DNA of 33,329 bases from Endozoicomonas atrinae (GTDB lineage: Bacteria; Pseudomonadota; Gammaproteobacteria; Pseudomonadales; Endozoicomonadaceae), in NCBI RefSeq assembly GCF_001647025.1, contig NZ_LUKQ02000045.1:1-33329 (forward strand), in the 5' to 3' direction. The notes below the pieces were generated by a model. It searched no databases and was not told where the DNA came from. It saw only the letters and a program-made list of their open reading frames with translations. This document shows, piece after piece, positions 26,159 to 33,329 of this stretch. The translations under genes were made by a program, and so were the position numbers. Each line of letters starts with the position of its first letter. Positions within the stretch are counted from its first letter, which is position 1.

Positions 26159-26214
26159 GTTAAAGCGTTACATTGTTTAATCGTTGAAGCGCTTAAACGT
26201 TTGAACGCTTCAAC
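26159..26214. repeat. 8-bp-period array R6 (between four-helix gene and rfbD)
   Basis: Seven uninterrupted octamers in register: forward GTTAAAGC (26159), GTTACATT (26167), GTTTAATC (26175) and GTTGAAGC (26183), then reverse-type GCTTAAAC (26191), GTTTGAAC (26199) and GCTTCAAC (26207). The switch is at 26190/26191. The last three encode the C-terminus and stop codon of rfbD on the minus strand. Confidence 0.9.
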
Positions 26215-27125
26215 TCTTCGAGCATGGCACGAAGATTGTGCCGCCAGTGTAATGGCTTCATGTTCAGCTGTTCGTAGGCAGATGTTTTATCCAGAACACT
26301 GAATGACGGCCTTTTCGCCGGTGTTGGATAAGCACTGGCCGGAATAGGATTTACCGGAATGCGTTTATCCAGCATGCCCAGGATAATGGCTTCTTCCTGA
26401 ATGGCTTCTGCAAAGTCATACCAGCTGGCGGCACCGGCATCTGTCCAGTGATACATTCCGCCCTCCTGGCCTTCCATCAGGTTTAAACAGGCATTCCAGC
26501 AAGCCTGAGCCAGAGAGCTTGCCCGGGTAGGCGTGCCAATCTGGTCAGCGACCACACCCAGCTGATCTTTTTCAGCCATCAGCCGCAGCATGGTTTTGAC
26601 AAAGTTATTGCCGTGGGCGGAATAGACCCAGGCGGTGCGGATAATGCTGGCTTTGTTGCCCAGTATTTCCGTAACGGCCTGTTCACCTTTCAGTTTGCTG
26701 TCGCCATACACGCTGATGGGGCTGGGCTTATCTTCCGGCTGGTAAGGGGTGGACTGGTTGCCATCAAACACAAAATCGGTAGAAACCTGCACCATGGGGA
26801 TACCGGCATCGGCACAGGCCTGGGCCAGGAAACGGGGGCCGGTAGCGTTAACGGCATAGGCCAGCTCCCGGTCGGTTTCTGCTTTATCCACAGCGGTGTA
26901 GGCCGCAGCGTTGATCACTGCATCGGGCTGATGCTCTTTAAAGAACGCATTCACCGCCGATGCTGCGGTGATATCCAGCTGGTCTATATCCACTGCCAGC
27001 AATTCAAACCCTTCCGGGGCAGTCCGTTTCAGTTCATAACCCAGCTGGCCATTGGCACCGGTGATCAGAACCCGCAGGGTTGTTGCAGGTTTAAGCGTTG
27101 AATCGTTTAAACGTGTCTGTTGCAT
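26193..27125 (-). CDS. rfbD: dTDP-4-dehydrorhamnose reductase
   Basis: 310 residues. It has the Rossmann motif VLITGANGQLGYEL, STDFVFDG, and the catalytic Tyr/Lys in YGDSKLKGE. It makes dTDP-L-rhamnose with NADPH, the last step of the pathway. Homologues usually begin close to the VLITGANGQLG strand; here about 16 extra residues (MQQTRLNDSTLKPATT) come first, and the segment RLNDSTLKP is encoded by array R7. The last residues (LKRSNV) and the stop codon are encoded by array R6. A later start is not evident, so the extension may be real. Confidence 0.95.
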   Translation of the reverse strand: MQQTRLNDSTLKPATTLRVLITGANGQLGYELKRTAPEGFELLAVDIDQLDITAASAVNAFFKEHQPDAVINAAAYTAVDKAETDRELAYAVNATGPRFLAQACADAGIPMVQVSTDFVFDGNQSTPYQPEDKPSPISVYGDSKLKGEQAVTEILGNKASIIRTAWVYSAHGNNFVKTMLRLMAEKDQLGVVADQIGTPTRASSLAQACWNACLNLMEGQEGGMYHWTDAGAASWYDFAEAIQEEAIILGMLDKRIPVNPIPASAYPTPAKRPSFSVLDKTSAYEQLNMKPLHWRHNLRAMLEELKRSNV

Positions 27126-27167
27126 ATCTTTTAACCTTTAAACGCTTAAACCTTGTAACCTTTGAAC
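27089..27167. repeat. 8-bp-period array R7 (between rfbD and rfbC)
   Basis: Forward units GTTTAAGC (27089), GTTGAATC (27097) and GTTTAAAC (27105), then reverse-type CTTTTAAC (27128), CTTTAAAC (27136), GCTTAAAC (27144), CTTGTAAC (27152) and CTTTGAAC (27160). It covers the rfbD start region and the end of rfbC. Confidence 0.88.
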
Positions 27168-27725
27168 AGCCCCTGAAGGGCTCTTACCCCACACTCCAGC
27201 CTCAGAGAATGGCACTGCATTAGCATCCTTTTCCGAAAGCAGCGGGGGCTCATCCAGTGGCCATTCGATATTCAGTGCCGGATCGTTCCAGGCGATGCTC
27301 AGATCGTATTCCGGTGCGTAGTAGTCAGTGCACTTGTAAACAAAGTCAGCACTTTCGCTGGTGACGTAGAAACCGTGGGCAAACCCTTCCGGCACCCAGA
27401 ATAGGGTTTTGTTTTCGCCGGAGAGATAAACACCCCGCCACTGGCCGTAGGTGGGCGAACCCTTCCTCAGATCCACCGCGACATCGTACACTTCACCACT
27501 GATCACCCTGACCAGTTTGCCCTGGGTGTGTTGGGTTTGAATATGCAGACCACGGAGGATGCCTTTTTTGGATCGGCTGTGGTTATCCTGCACAAAGTTT
27601 GTTGGCAGGCCATACTCAGCAAACTTTTTACCCTGAAAGGTCTCCATAAAGAAACCCCGGTCATCGCCAAACACCTGTGGCTCTATAATCAGCAGGCCTT
27701 CAATACCCGTTTCTACTATTTTCAT
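27138..27725 (-). CDS. rfbC: dTDP-4-dehydrorhamnose 3,5-epimerase
   Basis: 195 residues, cupin-fold RmlC. SKKGILRGLHIQ carries the catalytic His, and 'FWVPEGFAHGFYV' and 'VYKCTDYYAPEYDLSIAWND' are further RmlC landmarks. It epimerises the 3 and 5 positions before the RfbD reduction. RmlC proteins are typically about 180-185 residues; the last ones here (VQRLQGLSV) and the stop are encoded by array R7, so the natural end has probably been extended by the array. It lies 12 bp before rfbD, likely cotranscribed. Confidence 0.97.
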   Translation of the reverse strand: MKIVETGIEGLLIIEPQVFGDDRGFFMETFQGKKFAEYGLPTNFVQDNHSRSKKGILRGLHIQTQHTQGKLVRVISGEVYDVAVDLRKGSPTYGQWRGVYLSGENKTLFWVPEGFAHGFYVTSESADFVYKCTDYYAPEYDLSIAWNDPALNIEWPLDEPPLLSEKDANAVPFSEAGVWGKSPSGAVQRLQGLSV

Positions 27726-27732
27726 CAGTTGT

Positions 27733-27784
27733 CGTTTACACCCTTAAAAACTTACCGTTTCAAGCTTTTCGGCTTACCGTTTTT
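27733..27784. repeat. Possible degenerate array between rfbC and rfbA
   Basis: The gap between rfbC and rfbA holds array-like pieces, such as GTCGTTTACAC, CTTAAAAACTTAC and GTTTCAAGC, and a short AAGC/GCTT inverted repeat. The 8-bp register is poor, so relation to R1-R7 is tentative. Confidence 0.3.
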
Positions 27785-28708
27785 TCAAGCCACTTCCGCT
27801 TCCGGCATAATCTCGATGCCTTCTTCTGCCAGAATATTCAGCAGGTATTCGCCGTAGCCACTTTTACGCAGTGGTTGCGCCAGATCGTAAAGCCCTTTAG
27901 CGGAGATGAAGTTCATGCGGTAGGCCACTTCACCCGGTGCAGCGATTTTTAACCCCTGACGGGTTTCAATGGTTTCAATAAACATGGCCGCATGGAGCAG
28001 GCTTTGATGAGTACCGGTATCCAGCCAGGTGGAACCACGACTAATTTTTGCCACATTCAAAGTGCCTTCCTGCAGGTAGCAGTCAATCACCGAGGTGATT
28101 TCCAGCTCGCCGCGAGCCGAAGGCTTAACCGATTTGGCAAATTCCACTACGCGGTTATCAAAGAAATAAAGGCCAGTTACGGCATAGTTGGATTTCGGGT
28201 GTTCCGGCTTTTCCTCTATCGAGAGGGCTTTGCCGTTCTCATCCAGCTCAACCACGCCATACGATTTTGGGTTGCTGACGTGATAACCAAAGACAGTGGC
28301 ACCGGTTTCCTGCTGATCGCTCTTTTGCAGCAAGCGGGAGAACTTATGACCGTAAAACAGGTTATCCCCCAGAATCATCGCCACATTGCTGTCGCCGATG
28401 AATTCTTCCGCCAGGATAAACGCCTGGGCCAGGCCATCCGGGGATGGCTGGGCAATGTATTCCAGCTTGATTCCCCACTGGGAACCGTCTCCCATCAACT
28501 CTTTAAAACGATGCTGTTCATGGGGCGTGGTGATAATGGCAATCTCACGAATACCCGCCAGCATTAATGTGGAAAGCGGATAATAAATCATGGGTTTATC
28601 GTACACCGGCATCAGCTGCTTACTGACCACCTGGGTTAACGGATACAGCCGCGTGCCGGAACCACCGGCCAGGATAATTCCCTTACGGTTCGATGCGTAT
28701 TTTTCCAT
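27785..28708 (-). CDS. rfbA: Glucose-1-phosphate thymidylyltransferase
   Basis: 307 residues from the ATG at 28708; a GTG start at 28726 is less likely. The signature [16 protein letters not shown] is followed by [20 protein letters not shown], and [20 protein letters not shown] matches RmlA. It makes dTDP-glucose from dTTP and glucose-1-phosphate, the first rhamnose step and the usual point of feedback control by dTDP-rhamnose. It is the first gene of the rfbA-C-D set, preceded by over 500 bp without a gene, so a promoter is likely there. Confidence 0.97.
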   Translation of the reverse strand: MEKYASNRKGIILAGGSGTRLYPLTQVVSKQLMPVYDKPMIYYPLSTLMLAGIREIAIITTPHEQHRFKELMGDGSQWGIKLEYIAQPSPDGLAQAFILAEEFIGDSNVAMILGDNLFYGHKFSRLLQKSDQQETGATVFGYHVSNPKSYGVVELDENGKALSIEEKPEHPKSNYAVTGLYFFDNRVVEFAKSVKPSARGELEITSVIDCYLQEGTLNVAKISRGSTWLDTGTHQSLLHAAMFIETIETRQGLKIAAPGEVAYRMNFISAKGLYDLAQPLRKSGYGEYLLNILAEEGIEIMPEAEVA

Positions 28709-29281
28709 GATTAAGAAGGGTCTCACACTGGGAGCAGGAATATTAAGGAACTTTTATCGTCAGGTTCAGAGCCATCAACGAACCCTGAAAACCAAAAAGG
28801 CACACTACCGTCAATCAACTTAGGCACTACTACCTATATTTTTGGTAGCGAACCACGCATTTATCGAAACAGCGCAAGACAAACCCGAAATATTCATACC
28901 CGCTGACTGCGGGATTACATACCAGATCAACCATCAGGTGATCTGTAAATATTTCAAGATTTGCCGGTAAATTGTCGGTGCGAAATGTACTGCAAAACGG
29001 GGGGGGGTAAGGATGGGAATACACCGAAATTTTTGTGAATTACCGCACAAACCGATGATTAATTGATTCTATTTTAGCCAAAACCAGGGGGCTGGCCTGT
29101 TCATTCATCGGTTTTATGGTTCATTTGCCTGCGGCATCTCGAATAATGGGGGGGGTAGTACAAGTTCCCACGTTTGCAGCCTCTGTCAGGCCAGGGTGGG
29201 AACCTATATTGCAGAAATACTGAGGATCAGGTGATTACACTGCGGCTTGTGGATTCATTGCACAAGCCGGATCTTCAAGCT
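28709..29281. other. Non-coding region with poly-G tracts and inverted repeats upstream of rfbA
   Basis: About 570 bp with no convincing gene. It contains G9 at 28999-29007, G8 at 29148-29155, a 10-bp perfect inverted repeat (29049-29058 with 29105-29114), an 8-bp one (29164-29171 with 29196-29203) and a 9-bp hairpin (29243-29251 with 29261-29269) just after the symporter stop. A minus-strand frame at 28830-29024 has no recognisable similarity. It probably contains the rfbA promoter. Confidence 0.55.
29243..29269 (-). terminator. Hairpin downstream of the symporter gene
   Basis: CGGCTTGTG (29243-29251) and CACAAGCCG (29261-29269) form a perfect 9-bp stem with a 9-base loop, 12 bp after the symporter stop on its strand. 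It lacks a T run, so it may be a weak terminator or an mRNA-stabilising stem. Confidence 0.45.
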
Positions 29282-30733
29282 TCACGATACCGTTACACCA
29301 TTCAATTTGTCTGCCTTGCCCGTCATCCTCAACTGTGCCTTCTGCCCGTACACCAGTTGATTGATCAGCAGCGAGCACGCCATGGTAGCTACCAGGGTGA
29401 TGCACATCAGATGAATGTAGTGCAGTGGTGTCCAGGCGAAGGTAAAGATGGCATAAAGGCCTGACCCCATCAGCATGCTGATCAGAATCGCTCGCGGTTT
29501 GACCTGATCAAACAAAATGGCCACCAGGAAGGCTGCCAGTACCGGCATGCTGTACAGGCCATTGAGCTGCTGCAGCAGGGCAATGATGGATTTGGCATTT
29601 TGCAGCACCGGTACCAGTGCAACACCAATGATGGCAAAGACGATGGATACCCGCATGCTCAAGGATTTTACACAGGCCTTGTCATTGACATAATTCTGGT
29701 GAATGTCGCAGACATAGAGTGCAGCGGCTGAGTTCAGGGTACTGTTGAAGGTGCTGAGTACAGCGCCCGCCATCACGGCGGCAAATGCACCGGATAACCA
29801 GGACGGCAGAATGTCCCCCACCAGTCGACCATAGGCCACGTCACCCACTGGGCCGTACAGTTTGTAGGCGATCATGCCGGGCAGCACCACAATCAACGGA
29901 ATCAGCAGTTTCATAACCACCGCAGCGTAAATGCCTTTTTGTGCTTCTTTAACGCTTTTGGCCGCCAGCGCCCGCTGGGTAATCACCATATTGGTGCCCC
30001 AGTAGAAGATCTGGATAAAGATCATACCGGTGAACAGTGTGTGCCAGGGAATGTCAGAGTCGTTACCGCCAACCAGGGTCATTCGCTCTACCGGGATACC
30101 GCTGAGATCAAAATCAATCGCATAAAGCGCCAGTATGGTCACCAGCAGTCCCATGATCAGCAGACCAAAGCCGTTGAAGGTATCGGAGATAGCGATGGCA
30201 CGCAGACCGCCAAAAATGGCATAGATTGAACCCACCACGGCAAACAGGATGGCAATGGTCATGATCGACAGGTCCAGCCCGAACATGGATTTCATGAACA
30301 GTGAGCCGGTATACAAAACCGTCGGCAGCAGAATGAAGAGATACCCCAACAGGAACAGTACGGATACCGTCGCCCGTAACGCTTTGTCGTGATAACGCTT
30401 TTCCAATAGTTCAGTGGTGGTCGTACAATCGTACTGGTAGTAAAGCGGAATAAGCCATTTGGCAAGGATAATCAGGCCGATAGCCGCTGCAATCTCCCAC
30501 CAGGCCACCAGCAGTGTCTGGGCACCATTCATACCCACGATCTGTTCAGTACTGATGTTGGTGAGCATAATGGAACCGGCCACGTAGACCCAGGTCAGGT
30601 TTCCCCCCGCCAGAAAGTAGTCTTTGTTGGAATCCGTACTGCGTTGCTGCTGACGACACTTCAGATAGGTAATCAGACCAACGGCAGCGGTCAGGAATAT
30701 AAACACGCCGAGCTGGATGAAATTAACAGACAT
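29282..30733 (-). CDS. Sodium/solute symporter (SSS family, sugar-type)
   Basis: 483 residues, about 13-14 membrane helices. TNISTEQIVGMNG near the first helices is the pattern of SglT-like and YidK-like sodium:sugar members, followed by 'WEIAAAIGLIILAKWLIPLY' and the central 'SIYAIFGGLRAIAISDTFNG'. It imports a solute, probably a sugar, with sodium across the inner membrane. ATG 30733 is preferred; a TTG at 30748 extends the frame by five residues. It lies between kpsD and rfbA on the same strand but with 400-570 bp gaps on both sides, so it is probably its own transcription unit. Substrate not inferable. Confidence 0.9.
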   Translation of the reverse strand: MSVNFIQLGVFIFLTAAVGLITYLKCRQQQRSTDSNKDYFLAGGNLTWVYVAGSIMLTNISTEQIVGMNGAQTLLVAWWEIAAAIGLIILAKWLIPLYYQYDCTTTTELLEKRYHDKALRATVSVLFLLGYLFILLPTVLYTGSLFMKSMFGLDLSIMTIAILFAVVGSIYAIFGGLRAIAISDTFNGFGLLIMGLLVTILALYAIDFDLSGIPVERMTLVGGNDSDIPWHTLFTGMIFIQIFYWGTNMVITQRALAAKSVKEAQKGIYAAVVMKLLIPLIVVLPGMIAYKLYGPVGDVAYGRLVGDILPSWLSGAFAAVMAGAVLSTFNSTLNSAAALYVCDIHQNYVNDKACVKSLSMRVSIVFAIIGVALVPVLQNAKSIIALLQQLNGLYSMPVLAAFLVAILFDQVKPRAILISMLMGSGLYAIFTFAWTPLHYIHLMCITLVATMACSLLINQLVYGQKAQLRMTGKADKLNGVTVS

Positions 30734-31167
30734 AAAGGCAACATCCAAAATGAGGGACTGGTTAAATCGGGCGCGAACAATGATTGATTTTGTGAAAAGA
30801 CGAAATGATTCAAGTCAATAATCTGTATCATTTGTGCAATTCGTGTTCGATACCGTAAAGCAAGGCATCGCCTTTTCCACAGTAAGTCAGTGTTAATTCC
30901 GGCAGGATCATAGGCAACGCAGAACCAGTTGCCATATAGGTCTGTCTATTCTTGTTCAGGCTCCCATGGGTATGGCCAGTCCATTTCTAAATGCCCTGAG
31001 ATAAGCCCTGTATTCTCGCTCCCTCGACAAGGAGGGAACGAGCTATACACAATGAACTTCAAGTGGCTAAGCGGCGAACTAAAGTGAAACGCCAGTGAGC
31101 AATTGCCGCTGACAAAGTAGCAGCTTGAAAGGTGACAATTATAAACATTAACAGCTGTTTTAATCGG
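30734..31167. other. Intergenic region between kpsD and the symporter gene
   Basis: About 430 bp without a convincing gene. It contains an imperfect hairpin at about 31017-31042 (CTCGCTCCCTC with GGAGGGAACGAG) and should include the symporter promoter. A plus-strand frame entering kpsD is a shadow. Confidence 0.5.
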
Positions 31168-32835
31168 TTAAAGCTTCAGCACCACCGCTGCACTCATCGC
31201 TACCTGGTAGACCACTTCCATAATATCGCTGGTGTATTGCATGGTTTTGTCGTCGATCTGCGGCATCACCAGAATCTCATCGCCCGGCTTTACATCGTAC
31301 TTCGCCAGACGGCCACCACTGAGCCAGCCATCCTTGTACTCAATACGGGTAATGGTGCCATCGGTGTGCAGCACCAGCACTCGGGATTGATCCGCCTTCT
31401 GGGAATAACCACCGGCACTGTTGACATAATCCGCAATGGTTTTACCCTCGCTGAAGACCATCGCATTGGGGAACATCACCTCGCCGTGTACCTGAACCAG
31501 TACCGTATTGTTCGGGATGACGATGCGATCCTGGTCTTTCAGCATGACCTCCATACGTGCACTGCTCTGACCCAGCAATACCTGCCCTCTTGGCTGCACC
31601 TGGCGGGCACGCTGGACAAATTGCAGAATGGCTTCAGCATCGGATTTTCTCAGCTGTGCCTCGCCCACACTTTTACTGCGGGCAGAGAGCGCTGACTGCT
31701 CCAACTGTTGCAGGGAGACTTCCAGCATCGCTTTCTGCCTGGCTGCCACCTCTTCCCGGAACAGTTGCATCGCTGCCAGGTTGGATCGGGGCGTTGCCTG
31801 AATCCGGCTCATCAGGTCTTTAATGGTGCTGCCGTAGGGAAGTATGTATACCGCCTGACCGCCGTGTTCCCCTTCAACCGACACACTGATGGTACCGGGC
31901 ATTTTATCCGCTACCACGGAGACTTCGTCACCATCTTCCAGGTAGATGCCCCTGGCCTGACTCAACGGCAGGTACTCCACATTGCGTTTCGCCGTCTGAT
32001 TACGGGCGATGCGAACATGGGTGGCGGAGGGCATGGGTCCGACCATTTCCAGGGCATCTTCCAGCAGTATCCGGCTACCGTCGAACTCCACCTGTACCGG
32101 GTTCTCTACCAGTCCACTGAACATGGCGGTACTTTGCCGGGCGTTGACCACCAGCGTGTCACCGTCGTGCAGTTGTACCTGAGTAATGCTGCCGGTCAGC
32201 AGAAAATCGTACAGATTAAAGTGTGCGCGGGTTTTGCCATTGCGCTTCAGCTCCACATTCAGGTAGCTGCCAGACTCGGAGCGGATACCGCCGGCCTTGG
32301 CCAGAAACGCCAACACCGAATCGGAGGCAAAACCACCGTAGAGCCCTGGTGACTGCACAAAGCCGGTAACAAACAGTTTCACCGGTTCTGCGGCATTGAG
32401 GCTGGCATAGAGGTTGACGTTATTCTGGTAGACGCTGCGAACTTTTTTCTCAATCACGGTGTTCAGGTCTTTATTGGCGACACCCTGCAGCTGAACCGGC
32501 CCCACCTGGGGGATAAAGACATTACCCTGGGCATCGATGGCCAAGTCTACAGCAACCTCATAAGCCCCCCACATCTGCAGGGTAATTTTATCGCCAATGG
32601 CCAACCGGTATTCCGGGTTAAACCCTTTAAACTGTGCCTGGCGAAAACCGGTGAACAGGTTCTGACCAAAAACCGGATGACGGGTGGCGGTGGTCACCAG
32701 GTCAGGACCGTTGTTATTGGCGGGCTCTGCCGGCATCGTCACCTGGGCATAAGCCGTGGTTATCGTCAGTGTATAGGCAGCCACCAGCATACCGGTGGTT
32801 TTTACCATTCGTTGCAACATAAAAATCATCGACAT
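31168..32835 (-). CDS. kpsD: Capsule polysaccharide export protein KpsD
   Basis: 555 residues, close to E. coli KpsD (558). An N-terminal signal peptide (ending TTAYAQ, cleavage after about residue 30) is followed by the Wza-type polysaccharide export domain ('NPEYRLAIGDKITLQMWG' to about 148) and SLBB-type segments, including 'PVKLFVTGFVQSPGLYGG' at about 151-168 and 'RIVIPNNTVLVQVHGEVMFP' near the C-terminus. KpsD links the ABC transporter to the outer-membrane exit of the capsule. Starts at 32835 or the ATG at 32820 are both possible. It begins 9 bp after kpsE ends, hence one operon. Confidence 0.95.
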   Translation of the reverse strand: MSMIFMLQRMVKTTGMLVAAYTLTITTAYAQVTMPAEPANNNGPDLVTTATRHPVFGQNLFTGFRQAQFKGFNPEYRLAIGDKITLQMWGAYEVAVDLAIDAQGNVFIPQVGPVQLQGVANKDLNTVIEKKVRSVYQNNVNLYASLNAAEPVKLFVTGFVQSPGLYGGFASDSVLAFLAKAGGIRSESGSYLNVELKRNGKTRAHFNLYDFLLTGSITQVQLHDGDTLVVNARQSTAMFSGLVENPVQVEFDGSRILLEDALEMVGPMPSATHVRIARNQTAKRNVEYLPLSQARGIYLEDGDEVSVVADKMPGTISVSVEGEHGGQAVYILPYGSTIKDLMSRIQATPRSNLAAMQLFREEVAARQKAMLEVSLQQLEQSALSARSKSVGEAQLRKSDAEAILQFVQRARQVQPRGQVLLGQSSARMEVMLKDQDRIVIPNNTVLVQVHGEVMFPNAMVFSEGKTIADYVNSAGGYSQKADQSRVLVLHTDGTITRIEYKDGWLSGGRLAKYDVKPGDEILVMPQIDDKTMQYTSDIMEVVYQVAMSAAVVLKL

Positions 32836-32844
32836 AATGCGTTA

Positions 32845-33231
32845 TTAATCCCGGTGTTCCCTGACGGTGGCACGTGCCATACGTAACAGGGCAAAGGCCA
32901 GCAGCAGCAGTAACAGAATATTGGTCAGGTTGTAGCCAGCTTTAGGATAAGTGGCGTCTTCTGCAAGCTGCGGACTGCTCACCACCACCAGTTGCTTAAT
33001 CTTGCGGCTTGCCTCGGTTCTGGCCTTTTCCAGTGCCATCAATGTGGCAGAGTAGGCTTCTGTCGCCAGCCGAAGATCCAGCTGCAACGCCTCCTGTCTG
33101 GCCACCAGATCATTCAGTGCCGTGCCATCGTTACTGGCCAGTTGTATTTTCTCTTTGGCCAGCTGACTTTCCAGTGCGCTGATGCGCTGCTTAAGCGTTA
33201 TAATACCAATTTCATTTTCAAAATATGTCAC
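32845..33231 (-). pseudogene. kpsE: 3' part of kpsE (capsule export inner-membrane protein), 5' truncated
   Basis: 128 residues matching only the C-terminal third of KpsE/BexC-type proteins: coiled-coil ALESQLAKEK and RQEALQLDLRLATEAYSATL, then EASRKIKQLVVVSSPQLAED, a YPKAGYNLT segment and the last membrane helix (LTNILLLLLLAFALLR). Full KpsE is about 380 residues with an N-terminal helix and long periplasmic coil. In-frame upstream sequence meets a TAA near 33251, and no other frame continues the family to the edge. So the 5' part has been lost or displaced, plausibly by insertion of the plus-strand ORF at 33288. Without KpsE, export would fail unless another copy exists elsewhere. Confidence 0.7.
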
Positions 33232-33287
33232 GAATTCTGCGATTGCCTTTATACTTTAAATAGCCTGTTGTTCATCCCGTTAATGTC

Positions 33288-33329
33288 ATGCCTAAAACTC
33301 CCGATTTTCCTGAAAACTTTCACGATGCA
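33288..33329 (+). CDS. Start of a plus-strand ORF cut by the window edge, possible transposase
   Basis: The ATG at 33288 opens MPKTPDFPENFHDA and runs off the window. It lies where kpsE coding similarity ends, so an insertion sequence (for instance a transposase of the IS66 type) is one explanation, but 14 residues are too few to identify a family. No terminal repeat is recognised at the junction near 33232-33260. Confidence 0.3.
   Translation, partial: MPKTPDFPENFHDA

Noticed and set aside
14923-27167. Octamer arrays as a CRISPR or integron attC array
   Set aside because: There are no long identical repeats with unique spacers of constant length, no cas genes, no integron integrase and no attC-type long imperfect palindromes with conserved core sites. 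The units are 8 bp and vary.
27992-28567. A 191-aa plus-strand frame opposite rfbA
   Set aside because: rfbA is a firm call over the same bases, and the opposing frame has no domain or ribosome site.
28830-29024. A 64-aa minus-strand frame that includes the poly-G tract
   Set aside because: It contains a proline run encoded by the tract, has no recognised family and has no good ribosome site, so it is treated as non-coding.

Overview
The window is gammaproteobacterial chromosome of roughly 45-55% GC with an AT-rich patch. A 5S rRNA remnant (1686-1752), a KpsC/KpsS/KpsD capsule export system, a PagL-type lipid A deacylase and a TIGR04219-type outer-membrane barrel all point to a Gram-negative gammaproteobacterium. 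A marine Oceanospirillales/Endozoicomonadaceae relative is plausible, but that is a guess from gene content and not a measured placement.

Layout. (1) 1-5351 is an accessory edge. It holds a C-terminally short amidohydrolase, a four-helix membrane protein of the holin 4_2 type, the tail of an rRNA operon (degenerate 5S plus terminator), a complete tyrosine recombinase, a small AP2-like protein, and a minus-strand trio (57-aa ORF, CI-like regulator, VUT-family transporter). This looks like a small integrated element beside an rRNA scar. (2) 5718-9947 carries pagL, kpsS and kpsC, all on the minus strand. (3) 10134-10700 is a lone plus-strand outer-membrane barrel ending in a strong bidirectional terminator. 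(4) 10770-28708 is the polysaccharide region, minus strand: two glycosyltransferase genes, galU, ugd, a frameshifted glycosyltransferase, a pyruvyl transferase, a giant GH99-like/GT4/GT2 fusion and rfbB, rfbD, rfbC, rfbA. Two PIN toxin-antitoxin pairs and a four-helix-bundle gene sit inside it on the opposite strand. (5) 29282-33329 holds a sodium/solute symporter, kpsD and the 3' part of kpsE, which loses its 5' part near the right edge where a plus-strand ORF begins.

How the genes fit together: galU and ugd supply UDP-glucose and UDP-glucuronate, and rfbABCD supplies dTDP-L-rhamnose. The transferases and pyruvyl transferase would build a repeat unit, KpsC and KpsS would make the poly-Kdo linker on the lipid anchor, and KpsD/KpsE would export the chain (ABC-dependent, group 2-like capsule). 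kpsM and kpsT are not in the window.

The most unusual signal is a family of intergenic arrays with an exact 8-bp period (consensus GTTNNARC, switching to the reverse complement GYTNNAAC on the right side). At least seven arrays lie between 14923 and 27167. They fall at the ends of galU, of both toxin-antitoxin pairs, of the four-helix-bundle gene, of rfbD and of rfbC, so the sugar-nucleotide genes and their plus-strand passengers look like cassettes separated by arrays. Some arrays run into coding sequence and supply protein termini.
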